This document shows positions 12,001-24,200 of a stretch of DNA of 64,000 nt, piece by piece. The position numbers and the translations under genes are program-made. Each line of letters begins with the position of its first letter. The stretch's first letter is position 1. The DNA comes from Blastomussa wellsi (taxonomy: Eukaryota; Cnidaria; Anthozoa; Scleractinia; Plerogyridae), in the NCBI GenBank assembly GCA_947652115.1, contig OX393561.1:35641557-35705556 (forward strand), in the 5' to 3' direction. A model generated the notes under the pieces. That model was not told the origin of the DNA, did not search any database, and saw only the letters and a program-made list of their open reading frames with translations.

Positions 12001-15000
12001 CCCTGGTGTTCCCAAGAGTGCTTAAATTTTCTTAGAACGTCCATGGCTGCGTTGTATCAAAGCTACAATGAAAGTCTTTCATTTCTTGGCTTTCCCTTAT
12101 CGACATTTAGTTTGTCTTTGCTCCGCCTGGAGAATGATTTTAGCATTTCCATATCATAACTGTGTTCTAAAGGTTTTGCTTGGCGTGTTTCTGATGGCTT
12201 TCCTTTCCATAAAGTACAAAATTTGTAGCCAAAACATAAACTGTCTTCGAGAGCTTGCAAACTTGCAGCGTGTTGTTTTCACAACCTCGTTGGAAACCAT
12301 TTGAATTCCCGTGCTCTGATTGGTTAGGTTGTTCTACTCTTGATGCTGATTGGTTATATTTTTCACATGTGAAGAAAGCTATACGCGAAGCTGATTGGAT
12401 GTATCGCTTTTCTCACATGTGAAAATATAGCAGATATAGAATTCTATCTGCAAGGTTTATTACCTAAAATTGTCGCTATATATATAATAAATTATATATA
12501 TTATCATCATGTTTAGAGAGTTTTACAATATGGTATTCTTGTATACACTTGCTCACACCAAAAAAATTCAGCCTCAGCTGAGCATGCCATCAAGTCCACC
12601 TGATCAGTCCCAGTAGAACGAGTGCTGGTTTTGAATCTTTGTTCAAGCACTTGAAGAATTTTCGACTTTTTTCATCCAAAAAAAGCTAGCATGAGTGCTC
12701 GCAATTACACCAAATACAATCAAGTGAACAAGCACGTCATGCCGCTTAGCAACTTCAGAGATGAACACCGTGGGCTCAGTCTTCTCTCGGAGGGGGGATC
12801 TGTCAACAACTGGCACTCCCCCCCTGAGAGAAGTAGGGCTTGCAGTTGTGTCTATAGTCACCTTCACTCTTGTCAAAGAACACCTTGTGTTGTCAGCAAC
12901 AGGAATTGACTCTCAATGTTCACGCCTTCGAGAATCATTTTATCGTAAAAGTCGTTAACTCCAATTCACAATCATCATATTTTATGCTGTTTGCATTTTT
13001 CCTTGCAGGATGATTTCTACCTGATGTGCAACAATGCTATGATTTACAATGCACCCGAGACAATTTACTACAAGGCAGCTAAGAAGCTTATCCAAACAGG
13101 ATCTAAACTCTTGTCTCCTGTACGTATGAGAAAAGGAAACGTTTTCTTCTTAATACTTTTTCTTTGTAATACAGTGCAACTAACATCAAAATTTTAGATT
13201 GAGAGTAGCCAATCAAAAGCAAGTTTCCTGCGAGGTCCACAATGTCTTGCAACGTTCAATTTTCTACCCCCTGTTGTGATTGGTCCAATGATGAAAAAAC
13301 TTTGATTCTTTTGTTCTGAACTTGTCTTGTGGTTGGTTAAAAAAACAGTGGGTGGCCCCCTTTGAGTTAATCTATAAACTGTCAAAGTAACTTTGTCTAA
13401 AACAGTTTTCCGCCAGTCTCAAGAGGAAGACATCTTGTAACACCCCAGCGAACAGCAATAAACAGTGCCAATAAAAAGGCCAACTCCAAAGTTAACCTCC
13501 TTTAATTGTTTTACTTTTCCTCGAAGATCATTTCATTAATTCCCTTGACTATTTTTAGAAATTAAGTATGGTTATTGTGAGGAGAAATTTGATGCTGGTC
13601 ACTCTGGAACTTGGAGGGTTTAAGTTAACAATAGATATTAATTTGTTCATTGGGGTTTTGTTAAAATTACCAGGATAAAATCAGGAATATGTACCGAAGT
13701 ATTGGATATCCCATACCGGAATATGAAGGCAACGAATCTGAAGGGCGTGGTTCAGATGAGCCAATTGATGTTGACACAATAGACATTGAGGAAAATCGTG
13801 TCCTACAGTCGACAAAGAGGACCAAACCAAGGTAATCAAAGAATTATTTTTTTCTTTGTTGCATTTGTACCATTGCCCACCATCATTATTTCAATGTGAA
13901 ACTATACGTATTAAGTAGAAAAAAGAAAATCATTTATAAACTCCAGCTTGATAATGATAGTCTCCAATGCCCAGTATGAAGAGTAACTTTTGGGATAAAT
14001 ACGTGCAAATTTGATTGACGCCCATGTAACGTTAAAATCCATTGCCATGGTAACGTCAAAAGTGGTCAAAGATGCTCTGTATTTGATCTTCTCATCCTAA
14101 TAACTTGAAAACTACTCAGTGTAAGTTTTTGGTTTTTACATATTTTTGTTAGGTCGATGAAAGGAACATTTCTGCAATGCTTTTAAAAATTCTGTCAATA
14201 GATTTCAGAGGTACGTTATTTTTCATAAAGTTAAGGTGGCTCTGAAATTTAATGACAACATTTTTTAAAAATTTTCCGAAATGTTCCTTTTGATGACATA
14301 ACAAAAATAAATCAAAAACGAAAACTTTCACTGAGTAGTTTTTAAGTTATTAGCCTAAAAATGTTAAATATGGGTCGTGTTTGACCTCTTCTTATGTTGC
14401 CATGGCAACAGAGTTTGCCTCCATTTTGATCTGACTCTGTTTACTGATGAATAAATTCTACAAGATTATGCTAAATGTTTTTCATCTGCATTATCGGCCT
14501 AGCTGTAATAGAATACCAGAGACAGGAACCTTTAAACTATTGTTTCTTTTTTTTTGTTTCACTTGTCATTTATATACTGCAATTTTAGATGATACAATTT
14601 CGTTACTCCATGTGAGGATCACACCAGGAACAATACCCTAATAAAGGATCGACAACCTCAAAAAGCCATACCCTACCCTGCGGCACATGCCTGTATAGTC
14701 CATTTATGGGAGAACCCCCCTCCCTCCCCGCTTGGGGGAGGAATAATTCATATGTGAACGGCGGATGAAGTTGAAAATTCACTGCAAAGATCATTTCTCA
14801 CTTCCATCTTAATCCTCAGTTCACATATAAATTATATAGTTTATATCATTTCACACCTCACGGGAAAATATGAACTCATTAAATTGACCTCGTTCCCTAT
14901 GTGTGGCTTCATAGCTCAGTTGGTGGAGCATCACACCGATAAAGTGGAGGTCATGGGTTAGAATCCCCACCGTTGAATCCCTGAATTTTTTTTCAGGCTT

Positions 15001-18000
15001 CTTTATTCCAATTGCTTAAATTAGAAATTCACTGCGATGAACATCAGTGTGACATTTATCTTAAACATTCATTTCATCTAGGAGTGACTCAAAGAATACC
15101 TCTGCTGGTCGTAAAATTCTCGCTCAAGTTCAGGATGCTTCAAAACGAATGGCTGCTGAGTTGGAAATGAGATATCCCAACAGTAAGGCAAGTTAAATGT
15201 CTCCTCTAAAATGTATGTGAAAAAATATTGGAATCGGCAAATATTGACTGCTAACAGGGTAGAAAAGATTACTCCTAGACAGGATTCGGACAGGTCACGG
15301 AAAACATGGAAAGTCACGGAATTTTAGAATTTCATTTTCCAGGCCTGGAAAGTCATGGAAAATTATGTTTATTAAAGAAGTACAAAATCAATTAGGCTTT
15401 TTCATGAAGGAAAAAGTAAAAACATACACAAAATGAAAGATGATTTCCTAGAAAATGCTCATGGAAAACTGGTCATGGAAAGTCATGGAATTTCAAAAGC
15501 TCAAAAGAGTACGAACCCTGCTAGTCCTACTACAGTAAAGGCACAAACTCCAAGGCCATTTAATTATAAATTCCTAAATTGCAACAACATTAGTAATAAC
15601 AATAATAACATTATTTTCATTGTGTACACCAGTCTGACAATTTCTGTGACGATGCAAAACACAAAGAGTGAAACTTTGTAACTCGCTCTGCTGACATTTT
15701 AAATTCACCTTTTGTGAATTGGGCAGTTGTGACAGTTTGTTTTAATTTCTTGTGTGAATTTGTTTCCTTTGTCGTATACATGTAGGTTGGATTTCTACGA
15801 CGCGATAAAGATGGCACTACGACATTATCTATAGTGAACCCTGTAAGCTCAGAAGGTAAGAAAATTATACAAACTAATCTTATCAACTAACTGGTCAATC
15901 TCGTAACTCGAGTCTTCGTTCCTTACTGCGCAGGCTTGACGAAACTAGCGACTCTCGAAAGTTCCATTACAGGATAAATTTTGATTGGTTTTGAAAACAA
16001 TAAAAATGGCCGGAAGTAAAATGCCATTTAGTTCGTTGGGTCAAGCTTTTGAAAGGTAGGCATGCGCAGTTCAAACGGAAGTCCGATATTTTCGGACTTC
16101 GAATCGCATCTTTCCAGGGTCGCTCGTTTCCCAAGCGACCCTGGGTACGAGGGTGCTAACTGGTATCAGATGTCTTGCTTTTGTGAAAAATTTTAAGTGC
16201 TTTTCTGACAGAAGTGATGTTGCCATCTAAAGTTCGAATTAGTAATCGAAAAGTAGTTCTTATTTGCATGCGAGCGAATAATTGTTTTTGTCTGTGACGT
16301 AGGAGCGAAAATTATGGCTGATGTTTGTGTACACTAGCCTGGAATTATCCCATCCGAAATATCCTCAGATCCGCCTAATTATCCATCTGTAGCAGGGGCC
16401 TGGTAACTGCTTCTATCATCGTTTCTACGTCAAATCATGCCCACGTTTGAGGGGAGAAGGCGCATCTTTGAGCGGCAAAAGGTCGGACTTTTCTCCCTTT
16501 AACATTATTTGTTTTTGGCCTTCTCAAAAAGTAAACATAACAAACTTCTATTACTGGAAACGGTATTTTGTTTCACTTCATAGGCACTTTGAATGTGATG
16601 GAATGCTGTGACATATCTTGACCGCCCTGCATAATTTTCTTACCATTTTTGCCATACTTTTTTTTCATATTTTGGTTTTATCCTCAACTGCAACTTCTAT
16701 CACAGTGGCGCAGCGAAATTGCGTGATATGCATGTTTCATTTTGCTCATACCACCCAATCGTTGCGTGACAGGTTTTGGTACGTTATTGTTTCAGCCCGG
16801 AGTTTGGTCACGTTACTCATCTCCCAATCGTGGCGTGACAGTTTTTGTTAGGTTTCCTTTGTCCATTATTGTTTCAGCCCCAGAGTTTTGTCACGTTAGT
16901 CATCACCCAATCATGGCGTGACAGTTTTTGTAAGGTTTCCTTTGTCCGTTATTGTTTCAGCCCCGGAGTTTCGTTACGTTACTCACCACCCAATCGTGGC
17001 GTGATAGTTTTAGCTACGTTTCTTTTGCTCGTTATTGTTTCAGCCCCGGAGTTTCGTTACGTTACTCATCACCCAATCGTGGCGTGACAGTTTTAGTTTC
17101 GTTTCTTTTGCCCGTTATTGTTTCAGCCCCGGAGTTTCGTTACGTTACTCATCACCCAATCGTGGCGTGACAGTTTTAGTTACGTTTCTTTTACCCGTTA
17201 TTGTTTCAGTCCCGGAGTTTCGTCACGTTACCCTTGGTGCAGCTCTGGGTAAAGTAACCACCGGTTCACATACAACTGCTGGATTTAAAGAAGACAAAAG
17301 AAACAAGGCAACACCAGGTACATAGAATCAAACAATTGAGGACATTTAAGGTGGCTCAAAACAGTTTCCAGCACTTTCAAAGACTCTTTATCAGTTGATG
17401 CTACAATCAAGGTATCAAAAAACTGCCCAATCATTGGTGAACACGTTGTTATCAATTAAGGTGGCTCTGAACCCCCTCCACAACTTTGCAAAAAGTTGCA
17501 TCTTATCATGCTTATCAAAATTCGATAATAAAAAATGGGGGTCACCGAGCTTGTTTTTGAGTTATTTGCAGTTAAAGCTAAAATTAAGGGTGTTTTTAGC
17601 AGATCATATTGTTTCTATGGTAACCTATTATGTCACGAAAATGATAACAATGTGTTCACCAATGATTTGGCAGTTTTTTGTTACCATGATTGTAGCATCA
17701 ACTGATAAAGAGTGGTTATAATGACTCATAAGGAATCTAAGTCTTGGATAGTGCTGGAAACTGTTTTGAGCCACCTTAAGCAAAAGTCTTGGAATGTCGT
17801 GTTTAGGGGCAGAAACTTTAAAGGGAACGAAATCCATTATCCAGTCCGAATTTGCGAGGTGTTGTTGCCTTAACGAAAATTGTAGCTGCCATTTTGCCGT
17901 TTGATCTGTCTGAAAACAACAGGCATTGCATTTCGCGTGTGCTGATCACGAAAGTTACCCCTAAAGAAAAATTATCTGAGGGGATTACAGGTCTCCCAAT

Positions 18001-18259
18001 CAGATGTTCCACTGAAGTGTTCCATTGGGTATAATCATACTCATACTCCATTTTTCTTGGACAAGTCCGTCCAAGGGGAGGTTATCCCTATGTTAAGCAC
18101 CAACCCGTCAAACGAGGTCAGACCGCAACACCGGGAACCTCGTTCCCTACTCTTTGCGTAACACTGACGATGCAGGAGATGGGACCCAAATTATTTCGTC
18201 CTTATCCGAGAAGACTTGATTGTGTATCCATTTGCAGATGTCATTGCAAAGGTAGCACA

Positions 18260-18298
<39 letters not shown>

Positions 18299-21200
18299 AC
18301 TTGGGCTCGAACCCGAGGCCTTCCGCACAGCAGTCCGGTGGTCTACCAACTGAGCTAACTGCCTCATAGCTGCCGGCACTTATCTCTGGTTGATTTGGTG
18401 TGAAACTGCTACGAGTATATTACTACTACCCCCTGGATGGGATGTTAGTTCATTGCAGCATTCTGTCAGTTTGTGCCAACATTCACCAGTACTCATTTAC
18501 ATTCCTGGGTGGCGAGTTAAGTGTCTTGCACAAGAAGACAACGTAGTGACCTTTGCCAGTGCTCGAACCCGGACATTTCGATCCGGAGTCCAGGCGCCGG
18601 TTTCTCGAAAGCCCCAGAAACTTTTCGTACCCGTAAAGCCAGTTTTAGTTATCTGTATCTAAAAATCAGAGAAGTGTATAGGCCTGAAACTTTGCATGAA
18701 GGCTATTCATATCAAAACATGTGAATGAAACAGCCCTGTATAATAATAGGTTTTGAGATTTTGCTATGACTTTCAATTCCGGGTGCGAAAACGTTTCGGG
18801 ACCTTTGAGAAACGGGCACCAGGTGCGCACTAACCATCAGGTCACCGCGGGCGTTTGACATGGCCGTTGATGTTTTTTTTTTATGTTTCACAGTGTCTTA
18901 TTTGATGTATGGACCATATGGTTCTTTCGCTCCTTCATACGACTCGTCCAGAGCCACTGTAACAAAGCAACAATCAGACTTACTGTACAGTACATATGGT
19001 GATGACACTGGTATACACTACGCCAAGAGGTAAGGAACCGTGTCACGGCTGAATTTAGTCTTATTTATTACATTTTGCCAAATACTCGCTACGAAACTCT
19101 CGAGTCTGGCTGGTAACTTAATGTTAACAAAAAATATTACCTCTGTGGGCCAAGATAGCAAAACCATAGCTTCGTGGCAAACAAATTGTCTCCCGAGCTT
19201 TTTAATTTATAGTTGCAAACAAACGAGATTGACGTCAGTAGAAAAAAGGAAAAAGAGAGCCTCTGGGACAGCAACAGCTTTATTACGGTGCCAATTGTCA
19301 TAATAGCTAATTGGGGACACCTAATTAAAATCTAAACTAAAAAATCTTAATATTAATATAATGATGACCAGGGTGGTTTCTTTCATTGGACCCTATCAAG
19401 ATGCCTCTGATGACACTAAATTTAGCGGTTTGGTTTTCCTAACTTTTATATCGAACAAATACTTGAATGAACTGTTTAATTTAGTTTCTAACTAATTCGA
19501 CAGGTTGGGTATGCTCTACGCTGAGTCTACCTGCCTTCCACATTATTTCCAGCAGTGTTAATGTTCGTTGTTTCCAATACTCAGTCTTCAGGCCTTTGTC
19601 AAGGACGCCTCCTCCTTCTCACATGAAGCGGTAGATAGACTACTGGACGCTCTGACTGAAGGAGCACATTCGAAATACCTCAAGCAAATGGCTGAGGTGA
19701 GTCTGAGCGGCAGTCTATATAGCATTTTCTCATGAAGTCGTCAAAATTCTAAATTCAAAACTATTGAACCTACAGAGCTGTTCTTTTAGTACATTCTAGA
19801 CATCGGTGTCACTAATTCCTGGGGAAATGTTTGTACCACAAGAGTTCTTTTTTTTTCTGAAAATAGAGCGTTTTCAAGTTTGAGACAGCCTAAGTTAGCA
19901 TGATCTCTGTAAAAGGTTTTTATGTGTGTTAGAAACTGATATTTTTCCGCAATTTTAAAATGCTTTCTAGCTATTGTAGTTAGTTAAAAATGGCAGCTAA
20001 ACTCCCCCCTCCCCCCCCCCCAAATGATGCGCAGTGTGCATCATGTCAAGCCGCTCTGCGACTCCACGCAAACCCTAGCTGCCTGCTTTTTGATCTTTTT
20101 GGATGGAACCTGCTACTCAGAAACCTACTTGACAACCCTATTAAGGTATTCGAAAGTTTCTTTTCGCAGACAGTTTTCACCGTCATATCTACAATTAGCC
20201 ATTTTCTAAACGACCAGGGGACTGGGTACAAATATTTAAAATCGACTGAAACGAAAAATTCAACCTAGCACGTAAAAGAGCATCCAAAATAATGTAAAAA
20301 TACCAAATTTTAGCGTTATCGGCTTAAACGGAAATATATAGTACACTTTTGAAAAGTTGAAATTTAAGAGAGCTTTGGATTGTATGGAATTTTGTTTCCC
20401 TAATAACTCAGTTGGCTGCAATGGACACTGCCAAGTTAAAATTTGGGGAACATATGCCTTTCCAGTTGCTCCGCAATCTCTAGGTTTGTTGATGTTTTTG
20501 GTGCAAGGAAAGCAATCTCGTTATCTTGGCGAAAACGATCTACATATATAGCCAGCTGGTCTGGAACTTTTGTGTATGTAAGGTGCCATCTTTTATTCAA
20601 TAAAATGAAAAGTCTTTGAGGTGCAGTGGCCCAAGAGCGACTAGATCCTCCTATTGTTGACAAGTCTTGTGTTAATTAAAAAAAATGTTTTTACTTGTGT
20701 CTTTTTCTAATTACTTTAGATAGAGAAAGCCGAGGAAGAAAAACAAGTAAAGGAGAATGAAAATAGTGAACAAAAAATGGAAGTCACTGCGTCTGCAGAT
20801 AGTCAGGTAAAATAGCTACACGCAAAATCCGTTTTGATATCGGTAACGATTAACACTAAGAAACGTTTGGATTGCGTCCCTGCAGAGAAAAGCAAATTTT
20901 CTGACTCAGGATTTTGATGCCCCCATCACGGATTTAGCATTCATGCCAAAAGAAACAGTTTGAGCATTATTCAAGTAACTCTGTCATTGGAACCACCAAT
21001 ATATGACCGTCTCATCGTTATCATTTGCATATGTTTGGGAAAACGGAGATTCACTACCAAAAACGTTATTCTATCATATCTATCACCTCCAAAAACATAC
21101 TCTGTAACTTTCTTCTTAAGACTTCTTGGTCACGAGATCTGCAGGAACCTTTACCGTAAAACACATCACTATAAAATAAAAGTATTATTTTATTAAAATG

Positions 21201-24200
21201 TTATTTTGAACTTTAGTCAATTCAAGAAGCAAAGAAAACAGTCAGTGCAACTGGAACAGATGATAACTCCAAGGTATGTTGGATTAATTGCATGTATTAG
21301 TTATTGTTGGACATTGGGTATAACACTTCCTTTACAGTCGCGGTTTCCCGCTCTGACGTGTTGTGCCCGCCTTGTGTCCGCTATAACTTGTTGTTTCCCG
21401 CCATAATGTGCTAAATCCGTCACCGTGACGGTGATTTTTTTCACACAAAGATACTTGGCTTCTGGATATTAAATATATGCACACCTCGAATTTAACGGCA
21501 GAGCGCTGCTCTAATGACTGTTTAAAAAAACAAATTAAATTAACAATAAAAATAACGCACTGAGCAAATCACATACAAGCAGTGTAAAGCGCGGGAAATT
21601 GCGCGGGAGGCAAGTCACGTGTGGTTTGGCATTGACCCCCATTGGTTGAAACAGCATCGCTGAGCACTGATAGGTTAATGCACATTCTACCAGGTTTTTC
21701 GACGTTCTTCGTCATAACTAAGTTAGCAAAAGAAATGCCCAAACAAACATCACTGAAAATGTCTCCGTAACTAGTATTTATTTCTTCACGACAGGTTTCA
21801 CTGCCAGCTTCCACTCCAAATTCTTCGTCTACTGGTGAGATTTGTCATTCCAACTCAGATTACAGCATTTCTCTAACGGCATACAATCTAATCTTTGATT
21901 GCTTGTATTCGCAGGAGATGTGACGAAAATTGATATTCAGTCACTGTTGTCTCTTGTGGACGAAGGAATTGATGTGTCCTTTCTGAAAACCTCAGGTATC
22001 AATCAACGGCTAATTACCGTGCTAGTGAAACGAGAACAAGTTGCTGTTTGCCGGCGCGCGCAATATTTTTTGTGGACACAAACTGATTTTCCCTGAAACA
22101 CTACTTTTTTTCAAAAACTTTTGTGTCCGCAACATGTTGCGTCATGTTTCCAGTGAATTTGCGCAGCATGTATTCATGAAAATTGTTTTGTTTCGGGCTC
22201 GTTTGCTCGCCCTGAGCAACAGTGATGTGTCCTCGTTTGCCTCAACCAGTGGGTTTAAGTTGTAGTTATTTTTATTCTGTACTGCACTTTTCGAACATTG
22301 GTTATTGAATTGATTTATTTCTGTTTATATTTGTAACACCCTAATATCTTTGTTAATTTTTCTAGGTGACACGTCAAGTTGTGATTCACTGAGGTGCGTT
22401 ACCTTGCACTATTCTTGAATAGAAACGTCTGTCTTGTTATATTGTGCACGTAATTTAATATGTGATTCTGTTTGCATCTCTTTTTTTGTACTTTAATTAA
22501 CGCTGCGTCTCTTCGTCTAGTTCTTTGTTGTCGGACAAGTTACAAGCGACTGGAAAACTGTTAGACGACCTCCAAGAGGTACAGAGCGCGCGACTTAGTC
22601 ACAGACCAGACGGTCCCGTGGGTCCCACCCCTGAGGTGGTCATTCGACCTTCATCGCAAGAAAAGATTATCGGTAAGATGCTTGTGATCACTTTAGTTGT
22701 TGATGTTTTTCTGTTGTAGTACTACTTTGCTATTGTTGTATGTTCATAACAAGCCTAACAAGTGGTTCTTTTTTACTCACTTCAAATGACATCATACTTT
22801 ACCTGTTAAAGTGCACCAAACCCCAAAATATTTTTTCGCTACAATAAACCTTTGCACCAGTTCGAAACGCGTTACACCTTTCGTTTCTCCTTTTTACCTA
22901 ATACGGACTATTTATGGCATTTAAATGTTACGAAAAACTGTACGTTATTTGGTTCACGACCGAGTCAGAAGGGGCGTGGGTCTATTCCTGGTTGACGTCA
23001 CAAACTGATTTGCATGCATGTTTACAAAGACTTGATGCGATGCAAATCAGTTTGTGACGTCGGCCCAGGAATATACCCACGCCCCATCTGACACGGTCGT
23101 GAACCAAATAACGTACAGTTTTTCGTAACTTTTTAATGCTAATAGTCAGCATTTGGTAAAAAGGAGAAACGAAAGGTGTAACGCGTTTCGAACTGGTGCA
23201 AAGGTTTATTGCAGCGAAAAAATGTTTTGGGGTTTGGTGCACTTTAAAGAAGCTACGTCACGGTTTGTGCATTTGAAAACTTTAGCCTGAGTGTTTCAAA
23301 TTCGTCATTTGGAATCCATCTCGATCTTCTCCATCCTCAATCATCCATGTTCCTTTTTGGTTTAGTATCATCTCTTTGTTGTTTTTTTTCCTTAGGAAAC
23401 TATTAGTTTTAGGTTTTCTACATTTTTAAGAGTAATTTGGTTCGTCGCAAAACTGCCTGACCCAAAATATCATGGCGTAGCTCTCTTAAACATTGCTCAT
23501 TTAAAGTACAGTAAAGGCCACAGTTCCAAATTTTATTGTTTATATTTACCACACAGCGGATCGCGTGACAGAAAATCTAAAAGATCTTACGTCACAGGTA
23601 AGAAAATCACTGGATCACATATTTGGAATTGTGTTCTTGTTGTAAGACTGTGACCTCGAATTACGTACTATAGTGAAGACTCAACGAGGGGTAACCGTAT
23701 TGCCAATCGCTCGTGGAAAACTAGAGTTTAATAGTTGTAACAGAGGTTTTCCTTGTTCGATCGGACTAAATTAGATTTTACGTACCTTTTTCATCATAAA
23801 TTGATAGGCGAACTGCTATCCAAAGGCTGCATTGTGGCGACACAGTCACAATTTCTCGGACAAGTTTTCAAGAAGCTGCTTTGCGTTTCGTTAGATTGCA
23901 GGCTCCGTCATTTTGGTGAATTCAACTCACATTGTGGTTTGTTGTAAAATTAACTCAACTACGAGCAATTAATTTATATCGTGTTAGGCGAGCGCGAAGT
24001 GGAGAGGAAAATGAAGCTGCTCGGAGTGTCGTCATCATTAGGACGATTTCTCTTCACGCTAGTAGGCAGATTTGACCGCCTTCGCAGTGTAAATTTTCTT
24101 AATGCTTTCAGGCTTGCCCAGAAGACGTCATTTCGGTTGACAGAGTACGTGCTGCTATCGGCGTAGGGCTGGTACCCAATCTCCAGCGCGGACAGAAACC

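Larger units (their letters stand above)
10250..13119 (+). other. BRD7: BRD7 bromodomain-encoding exons 6-8
   Basis: Exons 10250-10319, 10931-11075 and 13009-13119 encode the four-helix bromodomain. Helix Z ends TLQRKD, the ZA loop holds FFAYPVNDTIAPGYS and HPMDFSSMK, helix A/B is YHSLEQFRDDFYLMCNNAMIYN, and helix C is ETIYYKAAKKLIQTG. The Asn of the MIYN motif is the conserved acetyl-lysine contact and the Tyr before it is also present, so ligand binding is expected to be retained. Exon 6 must be read in its third frame (LREPQISPLQLCLENV); the other frames do not join exon 7. Confidence 0.9.

Noticed and set aside
16618..17325. Series of overlapping plus-strand frames with repeated PEFRYVTHHPIVA peptides
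   Set aside because: These come from the 83-bp tandem array at the exon 12 acceptor. Only the last 108 nt (17210-17317) are coding.
18285..18370. tRNA gene candidate on the minus strand
   Set aside because: The A- and B-boxes are good, but the sequence continues into a SINE body shared with 50520-50725, so it is a repeat head and not a functional tRNA gene.
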